Assembly: GCA_013180625.2 (NCBI GenBank) | Contig: SNVD02007489.1 | Location: 186,001 to 250,000 of the forward strand | Direction: 5' to 3' | From: Boswellia sacra | Lineage: Eukaryota > Streptophyta > Magnoliopsida > Sapindales > Burseraceae | Length of the DNA: 64,000 nucleotides | In this document: piece by piece, positions 45,971-57,569 of the stretch | Layout of the letters: each line of letters begins with the position of its first letter | How positions within the stretch are numbered: the stretch's first letter is position 1 | Position numbers and translations under genes: made by a program | The notes under the pieces: model-generated | What the model saw: the letters and a program-made list of their open reading frames with translations, nothing else | Told to the model about the DNA's origin: nothing | The model's database searches: none

Positions 45971-47495
45971 ATGAAAATTTGGTCACGAACATCTAGTGGT
46001 AGACTTGTTAGAAAAACATCATCTTCCTTAGAAAACATGGCCGACAATCAAGTGGATAGGTTCACGGATGAAGGGGACAATCGTTCCCAACAAAATGATC
46101 AAAATCAACCAAGAAACCTCAGAGAGTTCATGAATCCGGTAAGAACTAGTGCACCATCTTGTTTAGTTTCTCCTCCCGATTCAATCCATTTCAACTTCAA
46201 TCCAGTTTTCTTCGACTTCTACCCACTTTTCATGGCCTTGACATGGAGACCCCCATATTCGCAAACTTGAAAACTCTTTGAAGAGGTATTAGCTCCTACA
46301 CTGACCCAAATTGTAGCATAAACACCATTAGATTAAAGCTTTTTCCTTTTTCTTTAAAAGATAAAGCTAGAACATGGCTACAAATTTGAGGTCGAATTCC
46401 ATCAGTTCATGGGATGAGATGAAACAACAATTTTTGAAAAAAATTTTTCCTACCCATAGAACAAATTCTCTTAAAAGACAAATTTCTGATTTCTCTCAAA
46501 AACAAGGAGAAAACCTTTACCAATGTTGGGATAGGTATAAGGAACTACTTAATACCTGTCCTCACCATGGGTTTGAAACGTGGAGAATAGTTGCACATTT
46601 CTATGAAGGGTTAACACCTCAAGATAGACAACTATGGAATTAATGTGTAATGGAGAATTTAAGAAAAAGACCTGATGAAGCACTTGACTTCTTCTAGATT
46701 TCTTGGCAGAAAAGCCAAACTTAGGGACACTGCTGGACATCCATACATTAGCGGTACCAGGCAAGGCCCCAACCTCGACATCCAATAGAGGCATTTACAA
46801 CATTAGGGAAGACCATGACCTTCAAGCCAAATTTGCATCCCTAGCTAGAAAAGTCGAGGCTTTAGAGATGAAAAAGAGTGGTCAAATGAAATCTATTCAA
46901 GAAAATGTCTGTAACATTTGTGATGACAATGACCATTCTACTGATGATTGCCCAACTTTGCCTGCCTTTAGGAATGTCTCCATGAAGAAGCCAATGCCTT
47001 GAACACTTTCAAAAGGCCAAATCACAATCCATATTCACAAACCTACAATCCTGGTTGGAGAAATCATCAAAATTTTAGCTGGAAAAATGATAATCATGGA
47101 CATCTTCACAAGTCCCTTTTCAAGCACAACAAAATTTTCAAAATTCTCATGATCATGCATATTCTCCTTCCTCCACCTAGAATGACCTTCAGAAACAATT
47201 GCATTCATTCATTACAAAGCAAGAGACTTTCAATAGTCAAACTGCTCAAACATTAGCAAATTTGTCAGAAACTCTTGCAAAATTTACATCTACATTTAGC
47301 ATCCAAGAGAAGGGAAAATTTCCTTCTCAAACATTGCAAAACCCCAAAGATCAATCTAACTCAAATGCGGGGAGTTCAAATAACCATTATTTTGACGAAG
47401 CCAAGTCAGTCATGACCCTTCGCAATGGTAAGGTCGTTGAAAAACACATTCCTGACCCTTGTGAGAAAGAAGAAGAATCGATCTCTAAAGGGTAG
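45971..47495 (+). pseudogene. B1 gag
   Basis: Starts at ATG 45971 (MKIWSRTSSGRLVRKTS). Frames switch at about 46230, at 46375 and after 46640. The segments include SPPDSIHFNFNP, the retrotrans_gag-like core SSWDEMKQQFLKKIFPTHR, RYKELLNTCPHHGFETWRI, and a knuckle CNICDDNDHSTDDC (C-x2-C-x4-H-x4-C). A TAG at 47493 replaces a Lys codon of B2. The encoded capsid protein is clearly non-functional in this copy. Confidence 0.82.
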
Positions 47496-47546
47496 GAAGA
47501 GGTTGCCAAACCAACACCTAGCGAAGAGGAAACCAAATCCTCATCT

Positions 47547-48326
47547 GTGCCTCCATTTCCTCAAGCATTAGCCACACAAAAAAAGCAAACTCACAATTCT
47601 GAAATCTTTGAAATTTTCAAACAGGTAAAGGTCAACATTCCCTTGCTTGATGTGATCAAACAGGTAAAGGTCAACATTCCCTTGCTTGATGTGATCAAAC
47701 AGGTACCTTCTTATGTAAAATTTTTGAAAGACTTGTGCACTGTGAAAAGAAAACTGAATGTGAAAAAGAAGGCCTTTCTAGCTGAGCAAGTAAGTGCTAT
47801 CCTTCAAAATAATAATACAGTGAAATATAAGGATCCAGGTTGTCCTACAATTTCATGTGTTATTGGAGACCATAAATTTGAACAAGCTTTACTTGATCTT
47901 GGTGCTAGTGTGAATTTGCTTCCATACTCAGTTTTTCAAAAACTCAATCTAGGTGAGTTAAAACCAACTTCTGTCACTCTTTTGCTTGCTGATAGATCAA
48001 TTAAAGTACCAAGAGGAATAGTAAAAGATGTGTTAGTTCAAGTTGATAAATTCATTTACCCAGTAGATTTTATCGCCTTGGACACACAACCAGTGGAAGT
48101 AAGCAATTCAATTCCTGTTATTTTAGGGCGTCCATTTCTAGCTACTTCTAATGCTTTGATTAATTGCAGGAATGGAGTAATGAAGCTATCATTTGGGAAC
48201 ATGACATTAGAACTTAATGTTTTTAATATGTGCAAACAACCAAATGAAGAAGAAGATGAAATTGATGAGGCCAATGTGATTGAATCTATTGTGGAAGAAT
48301 CACATCCAAAAAGGGAGTTCTTCTGA
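47547..48326 (+). pseudogene. B1 gag end and aspartic protease
   Basis: A 259-codon open frame. The first part has a 13-residue segment (KQVKVNIPLLDVI) repeated twice in tandem through a 39-bp in-frame duplication that B2 lacks. The protease follows with an intact active site (LLDLGASVNLLPYSVF) and VILGRPFLATSNALI. The protease itself looks undamaged, but the Gag-Pol frame around it is broken. Confidence 0.82.
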
Positions 48327-49637
48327 CCCTTTGGAAACTTGTTTAGTGAATTCATTAGAATCAAGTATGGAACTAGAGTCTGATCTTTCTGATATATGTT
48401 CTTTATTGGATTGTGCACAGGTGATGGAAAAAGGCTCAAAATCAAGATTTGAAGAATTGGGGCAAATGAATGAAAACAAGGAAGAGGAAGCTCCTAAGTT
48501 AGAATTGAAGCCCTTACCTGAAGGACTGAAATATGCATATCTTGGGGAGAATCAGACATATCCGGTGGTAATTTCCTCATCCCTCACATGCGAGCAACAA
48601 GGTAAGTTGATAGAAGTGCTTAAAAGGCATAAAAATGCAATTGGGTGGACTTTAAAAGATATAAAAGGCATTAACCTTTAATTTGCACACATAGAATACA
48701 TTTAGAGGAAAATGCCAAAACATCTCAACAACCTCAAAGGAGATTAAATCCACACATGAAAGAGGTCATTAGGGCTGAAGTTCTCAAACTACTTGATGTG
48801 GTAATTATCTATCCTATTTCTGATAGTAAGTGGGTAAGCCCTACACAAGTAGTACCTAAGAAATCTGGCATTACAGTAGTTAAAAATGAAAAGGGTGAAT
48901 TATTGCCAACTCGTGTCTCATCTAGTTGGAGGATGTGCATTGATTATAGAAAATTAAATGCTGTCACTAGAAAAGACCATTTTCCCTTACCCTTCCTTGA
49001 CCAAATTCTTGAAAGAGTAGCAGGAAAACCCTACTACTGCTTTCTTGATGGATACTCAGGCTACTATCAAATTTCCATTGCACTTGAAGACTAAGAAAAG
49101 ACCACATTCACGTGCCCCTTTGGCACTTTTGCATTTAGGAGAATGCCTTTTGGACTTTGTAATGCTCCAGCTACTTTTCAAAGATGCATGCTAAGCATTT
49201 TTAGTGATAAGGTCGAGCATTGTTTAGAAGTTTTCATGGATGATCTAACTGTCTTTGGAAACTCTTTTGATAATTGTCTTGGAAACTTAGAAAAAGTCCT
49301 AAAAAGGTGTGTAGAAAAAGGTCTTATCTTGAATTGGGAAAAATGTCATTATATGGTCACTTCGGGAATTGTCTTAGGCCATGTGGTGTCTTCTAAAGGA
49401 ATTGAAGTGGACAAAGCAAAAGTGGAATTAATTTCCCATTTGTCTTCACCAAAAACAGTTAAAGAGGTTCGTTCATTTTTAGGGCATGCTGGATTTTATA
49501 GGAGGTTCATAAGAAATTTTAGTGCTATATATAAACTTCTTTGTAACCTCTTAATAAAAGATACTTCATTTGAATGGACTTAAGAATGTCAAAATGCCTT
49601 TGATACATTAATTGGGCTTTTAACTACTGCTCCAATT
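48327..49637 (+). pseudogene. B1 reverse transcriptase
   Basis: RT motifs in order: PISDSKWVSPTQVVPKKSG, MCIDYRKLNAVTRKDHFPLP, FLDGYSGYYQI (first catalytic Asp present), MPFGLCNAPATFQRCM and VFMDDLTVFG (the other two). TAA stops at 49092 and 49581 replace Gln codons found in B2 (CAA to TAA), and there is a frameshift near 48680. Confidence 0.87.
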
Positions 49638-50100
49638 ATGCAATCTTCTGATTGGTCCTTGCCTTTTGAATTGATGTGTGATGCAAGCGACTATGCAGTT
49701 GGTGCTGTCTTAGGACAAAGAAAAGAAGGTAAGCCTTATGTAATATACTATGCAAGTAGGACTTTAAACGATGCACAAATGAATGACACAACAACTGAGA
49801 AAGAACTACTTGCAGTAGTATTTGCATTGGACAAATTTCGATCTTATTTAATTGGCTCTCCAACAATTGTTTACACTGACCATGCAGCTGTGAGATATTT
49901 AATGACTAAACAGGATGCAAAACCTAGATTGATACGATGGATCTTATTGCTCCAAGAATTTAACATCACAATAAAGGATAAGAAAGGAGCTGAAAATGTC
50001 GTTGCTGATCATCTTTCAAGACTAACGACAGAGACATTAATTGAAACTTCACCTATCAATGATTCTTTTCCTGATGAATTTTTATTTTCCGGTGCTACTG
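49638..50100 (+). pseudogene. B1 RNase H
   Basis: Open in frame with the start of integrase. It shows [47 protein letters not shown] and VVADHLSRL, so the D-E-D-D set is present. It is downstream of two stop codons and therefore not translated as part of Gag-Pol. Confidence 0.85.
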
Positions 50101-51354
50101 TACCTTGGTTTGCTAACATTGTAAATTTTCTTGCGACAGGGAAAATGCCACCTCATTGGAATGCTCAAGACAAAAGAAAATTTTTAACCGAGGTGAAAAA
50201 TTTTTACTGGGATGACCCATATCTGTTCAAATATTGTCCAGACCAAATAATGAGAAGATGCATACCCGACAATGAGGTAAGTAGTGTCATTAACTTTTGT
50301 CATTCTGAAGCATGTGGAGGACATTTTTCATCTAGAAAAACAGCTGCTAAGATCTTACAATGTGGATTTTATTGGCCCACCTTATTTAAAGATGCACATG
50401 CATTTTGCAAAACGTGTGAAAATTGTCAAAAATTGGGATCTATTTCAAAAAGAAACATGATGCCGTTGAATCCCATTCTTGTCGTTGAAATCTTTGACTG
50501 TTGGGGTATTGATTTTATGGACCTTTTCCACCGTCATTTGGTTTTGTGTACATCCTTGTTGCAGTGGACTATGTTTCAAAATGGGTCGAGGCAATTCCAT
50601 GTCGAAACAATGATCACAAAACAGTTGTCAAATTTTTGAAGGAGAATATCTTGAGTAGATTTGGAATTCCTCGAGCCATTATTAGTGATGGGGGTACACA
50701 TTTTTGTAACAAACCATTTGAAACTTTAATGAAGAAATATGGAATAACCTATAAAATTTCTACACCTTATCACCCACAAACAAGTGGACAAGTTGAATTA
50801 GCTAATAGGGAGATAAAACAGATCTTAGAAAAAACGGTTAACCCAAATCGTAAAGATTGGTCTTTAAGACTTAAGGATGCACTTTGGGCTTACCGAACTG
50901 CTTTCAAAACATCATTGGGAATGTCTCCTTATAGATTAGTTTATGAAAAACCTTGTCACTTGCCTGTGGAAATTGAGCATAAAGCTTATTGGGCCATTAA
51001 AACATTTAACACAAAATCTGAATGATGCTTGCAAGTTACGTAAACTCTAACTGAGTGAACTTGAAGAAATCAGGAATGAGGCTTATGAAAATTCTAAAAT
51101 CTACAAAGAAAAAAATGAAGGTTTTTCCTGACAAATTTATTGTTAGAAAATCTTTTGAACCTTCACAAAAAGTTCTTTTGTATGATTCAAGGTTGCATTT
51201 ATTTCCTGGTAAACTTCGGTCACGTTGGACTGGGCCTTTCATTGTTAAAAATGTTTTCCCTCATGGAGCAGTTGAAATTGAGAACCCAAAAAATGGTCAT
51301 GTGTTTAAAGTTAATGGACAACGGTTAAAACCATTCTTTGAAAATTTTGACTAA
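50101..51354 (+). pseudogene. B1 integrase
   Basis: The zinc region has HSEACGGHF and [11 protein letters not shown]. The first catalytic Asp is in WGIDFMD; a one-base loss after it shifts the frame at about 50525. The core resumes at 50546 ([46 protein letters not shown]). Another shift at about 51010 separates the C-terminal domain ([23 protein letters not shown]), which ends at 51354. Confidence 0.85.
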
Positions 51355-51514
51355 AATGAAGAGTCCATTACTTTAGTCGATCCTTTTTAAGGATTGATCT
51401 TTCCCGGTCAAGTGGCGGATACGGTACTCCGTGACTTTTAAAGTCGGTTTTTCAGTTCCCTAAAAACTGTTGCTCACCTTGCATTCATTTTCTTTTCTTT
51501 TCTCGCATTTTCAC
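51355..51514 (+). other. B1 post-integrase leader of ORF X
   Basis: Conserved between B1 and B2. It contains ACGGTACTCCGT, then GACTTTTAAAGTC, two short hairpin-forming palindromes in a row, then a T-rich tract ending TTTTTCAG that could be a splice acceptor. Its position matches the conserved block after integrase in family A, although the sequences differ. A role in expression of the downstream genes is inferred. Confidence 0.45.
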
Positions 51515-52063
51515 ATGGACACCATTCTCTCAAATCTGCACAAACATTTTCCCTCTCTTCCTCCAAATGATTTGCTTAAAATTTACAAAGCTCGCACAGA
51601 AAGAGTAAGGATGTTGATGTGTAAGGGTATGCCTGTCGAAGTAAGATGGTTAATTGAAGCCAAGGTTCGATTTTCTTATGAATTTTCAGATAATCTTGTT
51701 TCTCACATGCCAGGTATGGGAAAAAGCTCTTATGCCAAAAAGTGAAGAGCGAAAAGGTTACAAGTTTGTCCCAAATGTGCAAGATGGACTTGTAACCAAC
51801 GTTGCCGCTCCTTAGGATATTTGTCTAATAATCGAGAGGATAAACTACAATTCATCAAGAATGGACTGAGTAGGGAGTCTTTGGATGATATCCGAGTGAC
51901 TCTTGAGACACATTCTTGTGGACTTGTGCAGCGTGAAATTTTTAATTTGTGGACACAATTCCGAGATGAGCAGGAACGCTATAGTCTTGGGAATCTGACT
52001 CAAAACGACCCTGTTTGCCAGTTTATAAGAAAACTGGAAGGGAAGCATATCCCCAACTCATAG
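51515..52063 (+). pseudogene. ORF X of B1: basic Cys-finger protein (one internal stop)
   Basis: 182 codons from MDTILSNLHKHFPSLPP to HIPNS, interrupted by TGA at 51743 where B2 has CGA (Arg), a C-to-T change inside the basic patch. The finger CPKCARWTCNQRC (C-x2-C-x4-C-x3-C) is intact in this copy, as are LQFIKNGLSRESLDDIR, HSCGLVQREIFNLWTQFRDE and NDPVCQFIRKL. It is clearly homologous to ORF X of family A (same finger, same C-terminal half), though the N-terminal 70 residues differ more. Function unknown; nucleic-acid binding is likely from the patch and finger. Confidence 0.78.
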
Positions 52064-52323
52064 AAGGTGTTTAAGCCGTTTCTGGACGTAAAACCAGAGG
52101 AAGATGTGAGCCACAGTCACAACTACCTGTACATATGCATGCGTGCCATCATTTTTGAATTTTAATACCTCATTGCTGCCATTTTTGAATTTTTATCTTT
52201 TGTTTGACTTTTGGTGTCTTATTTCATCATCTTTTGACCTTTTCTATGCATTATTGTCATATTTTTCAAAAAGCAACCGAGCTACCTATTTAGATGTCAT
52301 CATTAGCATACCTTTTTGCACTC

Positions 52324-52330
52324 TATAAAT
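52324..52330 (+). promoter_or_regulatory. TATA box in front of B1 LOG
   Basis: TATAAAT 51 bp before the LOG ATG at 52381, in the context CACTCTATAAATACCACATC. This spacing would put a transcription start near 52355 with a leader of about 25 nt. B2 keeps the same region with CATAAAT. The element therefore appears to carry a dedicated LOG promoter. Confidence 0.55.
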
Positions 52331-52380
52331 ACCACATCTCTTGTTCTCTTCTTCACACATAGTTAGAGAGTTGCATAGAC

Positions 52381-53032
52381 ATGGAGGGAACTTCACAACG
52401 TCGAATCCAAAGGATATGTGTATTCTGCGGATCTCGACCGGGTAAAAGTGAGGAGTTTGTAGAAGTAGCAAAATATCTTGGTAGGCTACTGGCTGAAAGA
52501 AAGATTCATGTGGTTTATGGGGGAGGTAGCCTCGGGTTAATGGGTTGTGTGTCAACAGCTGCACATGTAAGAGGCACTCAAGTTTTAGGAGTTATTCCTA
52601 AAGCTTTGGCTGTAGAAAGTATTGTTGGAAAAACGGTTGGGAAAGAGTTACAGGTCTCCTCTATGCATGAACGCATGGCACATATGCTCATCAATTCAGA
52701 TGCCTTTATTGCTTTACCAGGTGGCTTTGGCACTCTTGAAGAAAATTTTTCAAATTGCCTCTTGGGCCCAACTGAATCTCCATCAAAAACCCATAGGTTT
52801 GTTGAATGTCAAAAATTTCTTTGATCCTTTGATAAGTTTGGTTGATGCAGCTGTGGAACAGAATTTTATCCCTCATTCAGCGAGAAAGATCCTTGTTTCT
52901 GCCACTTCTGCTGGTGAGTTACTTGACAAATTACAAGAAGTTGAGTATGAACTTGACCCAGCTAGTACTCAAATTAATTGGGCAGGAGGGCAAAACAAAA
53001 AGTGCAAATTGGATTTGAATCTCCGTTTTTAA
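52381..53032 (+). pseudogene. LOG-like: LOG-like cytokinin phosphoribohydrolase, B1 copy (one frameshift)
   Basis: Intronless LOG. The first part is open from MEGTSQRRIQRICVFCGS through VVYGGGSLGLMGCVS, the conserved MHERMAHM (catalytic Arg region) and the phosphoribohydrolase signature PGGFGTLEE. A single extra A in the run at about 52741-52745 then shifts the frame. The remaining C-terminal half (LLNVKNFFDPLISLVDAAVEQNF through LDLNLRF) is open in the next frame to 53032. B2 shows the intact reading. Plant LOG genes have several introns, so the absence of any here points to capture of a spliced mRNA. Confidence 0.9.
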
Positions 53033-53568
53033 TTTTTTCTTCTTGTCCTTTATTTTATTTTATTTTATTTTTAGCATGTTATTTTATGAGTCTTTCAGGT
53101 CATCTCTCTTGAATAACAGAAGCTTCAAGTAATGTCTCCTATACTTGATCTCTCTACATTTAAACATTGAGGACAATGTTTCATTTGGTTGGGGGGGAAG
53201 GATAGTAGACATAAGTGTGTCTTGAATTTCCTTTTTCTTAAAAAAAAGAAAAGAAAAGGAAAAAAATATATATATATAATGAATAAATGCCCCTTACCTA
53301 AGGTTGTTTGCCTTAACAAATATTAGAACCGATATGGCTTCTTTCTAATAAGCCCCATAGTCATGTGTTGACTAAGCACAAAAAGAAGGTTTATAGATAT
53401 CTTGACCGAATGGTACATGAGTCATATAAAAAAAATAATAATAATAGGTTGAGAGTTTGTTTATTTGGATAAAATCAAGGAGAGTGCAATAATGACCACC
53501 TTGGATGTAAAATTCTATAAATCACTTCTAAATAATAACGCTTTAATTGCTAGGGACTAGCAATAAGC
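53033..53568 (+). other. B1 3' non-coding tail
   Basis: Holds the hairpin word ACATTGAGGACAATGT at 53164-53179 followed by GTTGGGGGGGAAGG, the same arrangement as in A1 and B2. It is about 800 bp shorter than in B2: B1 lacks the region corresponding to 62230-63055. No coding frame. Confidence 0.6.
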
Positions 53569-53579
53569 TAGTTGGGGGT
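53569..53579 (+). other. B1 polypurine tract
   Basis: TAGTTGGGGGT immediately before the middle LTR. It is G-rich but less purine-pure than usual. Confidence 0.6.
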
Positions 53580-54957
53580 TGTGATGAACACTTAAATATG
53601 CATGTTTAATAAGAGTTTAGTTCATCATATTGCATTAATAGTGTCATAAAATACCTCAACTTAAGCATATTTGTAGCATTTGCATCTTTGGAATTAATTT
53701 CTCTTAATTTTGGTTTTGTTACAGGTTCGGTAAAATGGGCATAACTATCTATTTATAGATCAGAATGGTGCAATTCTTAATGTTTTGGAAAGCTGATTCA
53801 ATTTTCTACAAGATTGTATTTCCCAAACATAATCAAATTCGGGCTCTTAGTGGACCAAAATTGGGCTTGAAATGAACCCATCTACAGTCTCGGCCCAGTC
53901 TGACAAGGCCTCAGTATTTGGACCGTATCTCTCAAAATACGTATCCAAATTGTGCAAATCAATATGTTCTAGAAAGCTGAGAGAAATATCTACAACTTTA
54001 ATGAAGACATGTGATTAAAATTCTCAAAATTTCAATGTCAAAATTGATGGTCAAAGTTGGTGCCTAATGATCCCAATTGTCAAAGATATTTACAAATAAT
54101 ATTTGACAATTATGCCCTTTTAATTTGACAAGTTTGCCCCTGGATGTATCTATAAATAGAGGTGCCTTGTGACCCATTAGGGCATCTTGGCCTTGGCTGA
54201 AACATTTTGGCTTTGGCTAGGATCTTGTATTGTGTTTATGTTATTAATGAATTTCCTTTTTCTTACATTTTATTTTCTTTCTATTATAATGTTCTTCTAA
54301 TTTCTCTTTTACTAAGGTGAAAGGGTGAAACCCTTGATATGAGAATAAGGATTATCTAACGCTTAATATGTGCTTAATAATCTTAATCTTATAATGTTTA
54401 TTCAATATGATTTATATTTAATTTCTTAATCAATCTTGACACCAGTCGTAAAGTGGAGGCCTTGATCCATTGTTGACAATCCTTGGCACATCAAATGCTT
54501 GGATCCTTTCTAGATGATGTATGGTTCTTCCTTACCGACACGAATCTAGTTAGGAACCTTGATTTGTTGTAGACATATGGTGATTGGCACATTGGATGCT
54601 TGAACCCATTTACAAGAAGTGGTATAAATGTTGGTAATGAAACAAATATAATTCATATAACTAAAACGGGTTGTTTATCCTTATTTGAAATATCAAGGGC
54701 GAATCCCATAACCTTAGCTCTCATTATTATTGTGTGAATTTCTCTTGTGTTATTCTTATTTATTGTTTAAGAATTTGTTCTTTACTTATACTTGTTGATA
54801 TTATCTTGTCATCCCTTTGAATCATCCATATCATATTTGTTTACTTTATAGTTTATAGTGCTAAAATTCCCTTCCTCGTGGATCGACCCCGGTCTCATCG
54901 GGTTTTATTAATTCGACACTCCTACACTTGGGAGATAATCCTTTTTCAGATGTGTCA
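53580..54957 (+). repeat. Family B middle LTR (shared by B1 and B2)
   Basis: About 1,378 bp, TGTGATGAACAC...GTGTCA. TATA box TATAAATA at about 54151. It serves as the 3' LTR of B1 and the 5' LTR of B2. Confidence 0.9.
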
Positions 54958-54963
54958 AGTTTT

Positions 54964-54980
54964 TGGCGCCGTTACCGAGG
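54964..54980 (+). other. B2 primer binding site (aspartate tRNA type)
   Basis: TGGCGCCGTTACCGAGG after the middle LTR; slightly more degraded than in B1. Confidence 0.82.
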
Positions 54981-55098
54981 AAGGTAAAAATTGGCGTGCA
55001 AAATTGTAAGTGTTCTCTTTTCTCATCTTAGATCTAAATTTTTTATTTTTATTTTTTTTGTGTTCATCTTTTCTTCTCCTTTCTTCTCTCTTTCTTGC

Positions 55099-56640
55099 AT
55101 GAAAATTTGGTTACGAACATCTAGTGGTAGACTTGTTAGAAAAACATCATCTTCCTTAGAAAACATGGCTGACAATCATGTGGAAATATTCACGGACGAA
55201 GGGGACAATCGTTCCCAACAAAATGATCAGAACCAACGACGAACCCTCAGAGACTACATGAATCCGGTAAAGACTAGTGCACCATCTTGTGTAGTTTCTC
55301 CTCCAGATTCAATCCATTTTAATTTCAAACCAAGTTTTGTTCGACTTCTACCCACTTTTCATGGCCTTGACATGGAGAACCCATATTCGCACTTGAAACT
55401 CTTTGAAGAGGTATGTAGCTCCTACACTGACCCAAATTGTAGCATAAACACCATTAGATTAAAGCTTTTTCCTTTTTCTTTAAAAGATAAAGTTAGAACA
55501 TGGCTATAAAATTTGAGGTCGAATTCCATCAGTTCATGGGATGAGATGAAACAACAATTTTTGAAAAATTTTTTTCCTACCCATAGAACAAATTCTGTTA
55601 AAAGACAAATTTCTGATTTCTCTAAAAAACAAGGGGAAAACCTTTACCAATGTTAGGATAGGTATAAAGAACTACTTAATACCTGTCCTTACCATGGTTT
55701 TGAAACTTGGAGAATAGTTGCACACTTCTATGAAGGGTTAACACCTCAAGATAGGCAACTAGTAGAATTAATGTGTAATGGAGCATTTAAAGAAAAAGAC
55801 CCTGAGGAAGCACTTGACTTCCTAGATTCGTTGGCAGAAAAGGCACAAAATTGGGACACTGCTGGCACCTATGAGGTACCAAGCAAGACCTCAACCTTGA
55901 CATCCAGTAGAGGTATTTACAACCTTAGGGAAGACCATGACCTTCAAGCCAAATATGCATCGCTTGCTAGAAAAATCGAGGCTTTAGAAATGAAAAAGAG
56001 TGGTCAATTAAACTCTATTCAAGAAAATGTCTGTAATATTTGTGATGACAATGACCATTCTACTGATGATTGCCCAACTTTGCCTACCTTTAGGGAATGT
56101 CTCCATGAACAAGCCAATGCCTTGAACACTTTCAAAAGGCCAAATCACAATCCATACTCACAAACCTATAATCCTGATTGGAGAAATCATCCAAATCTTA
56201 GTTGGAAAAATGATAATCATGCACAATCTTCACAAGTCCCCTTTCAAACACGACAAAATTTTCAAAATTCTCATGATCATGCATATGCTCCTCCTCCAAG
56301 GAATGACTTTGAAGAAACATTGCATTCATTCATTACAAAGCAAGAGACTTTCAATAGTCAAAATGATCAAACATTAGCAAATTTGTCAGAAACTCTTGCA
56401 AAATTTGCATCTACATTTAGCATCCAAGAGAAGAGAAAATTTCCTTCTCAAACATTGTAAAACCCCAAAGATCAATCTAACTCAAATGCAGGCAGTTCAA
56501 ATAACCATTATTTTGACCAAGCTAAGTCAGTCATGACCCTTAGCAATGGTAAGGTTGTTGAAAAACATATTCCTAACCCTTGTGAGAAAGAAGAAGAATC
56601 GATCTCTAAAGGGAAGGAAGAGGTTGCCAAACCAATACCT
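55099..56640 (+). pseudogene. B2 gag
   Basis: From ATG 55099 (MKIWLRTSSGRLVRKTS) it is open to a TAA at 55507 directly after KVRTWL. A further TAG at about 55654 replaces a Trp codon of B1 (TGG to TAG). The frame is then open from 55771 to a TAA at 56458 that replaces a Gln codon. The long middle piece carries the knuckle CNICDDNDHSTDDCP and the conserved NPYSQTYNPDWRNHPNLSW block. It has fewer indels than B1 but several nonsense changes, mostly C-to-T or G-to-A. Confidence 0.83.
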
Positions 56641-57330
56641 AGCGAAGAGGAAACCAAATCCTCATATGTGCCTCCATTTCCTCAAGCATTAGCTACACAA
56701 AAGAAGCCAACTCACAATTCTGAAATCTTTGAAATTTTCAAACAGGTAAAGGTCAACATTCCCTTGCTTGATGTGATCAAACAGGTACCTTCTTACGCAA
56801 AATTTTTGAAAGACTTGTGCACTATGAAAAGAAAACTGAATGTGAAAAAGAAGGCCTTTCTAGCTGAGCAGATAAGTGCTATTCTTTAAAATAATAATAT
56901 AGTGAAATATAAGGATCCCGGTTATCCTACAATTTCATGTGTTATTGGAGACCATAAAATTGAACAAGCTTTACTTGATCTTGGTGCAAGTGTGAATTTG
57001 CTTCCATACCCGGTTTTTCAAAAACTCAATCTAGGTGAGTTAAAACCGACTTCTGTGATCTTTTTCTTGCTGATAGATCAATTAAAGTACCAAGAGGAGT
57101 AGTAGAAGATGTATTAGTTCAAGTCGATAAATTCATTTACCCGGTGGATTTTATCGTCTTGGACACAAAACCAGTAGAAGTAAGCAATTCAATTCCTGTT
57201 ATTTTAGGGCGTCCATTTCTAGCTACCTCTAATGCTTTGATTAATTACAGGAATGGAGTCATGAAACTATCATTTGGGAACATGACATTGGAACTTAATG
57301 TTTTTAATATGTGCAAATAACCAAATGAAG
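56641..57330 (+). pseudogene. B2 gag end and aspartic protease
   Basis: Open to a TAA at 56887 (a Gln codon in B1), then the protease active site LLDLGASVNLLPYPVF at about 56960-57010. A one-base change at about 57055 shifts the frame, and another stop follows at about 57317. It has only a single copy of the 13-residue segment duplicated in B1. Confidence 0.8.
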
Positions 57331-57569
57331 AAGAAGATGAAATTGACGAGGCCAATGTAATTGAATCTATTGTGGAAGATCACATCCAAAAAGGGAGTTC
57401 TTCTGACCCTTTGGAAACTTGTCTAGTAAGTTCATTAGAATCAAGTATGAAACTAGAGTCTGATCTTTCGGATATATATTCTTTATTGGATTGTGCACAG
57501 GTGATGGAAAAATGCCCAAAACCAAGATTCGAAAAATTGGGGTAAATGAATGAAAGCAAGGAAGAGGAA

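Noticed and set aside
51355..53032. Interpretation of the post-integrase genes as an env-like gene
   Set aside because: Neither ORF X nor LOG has a signal peptide or membrane segment, and LOG has clear enzyme motifs.
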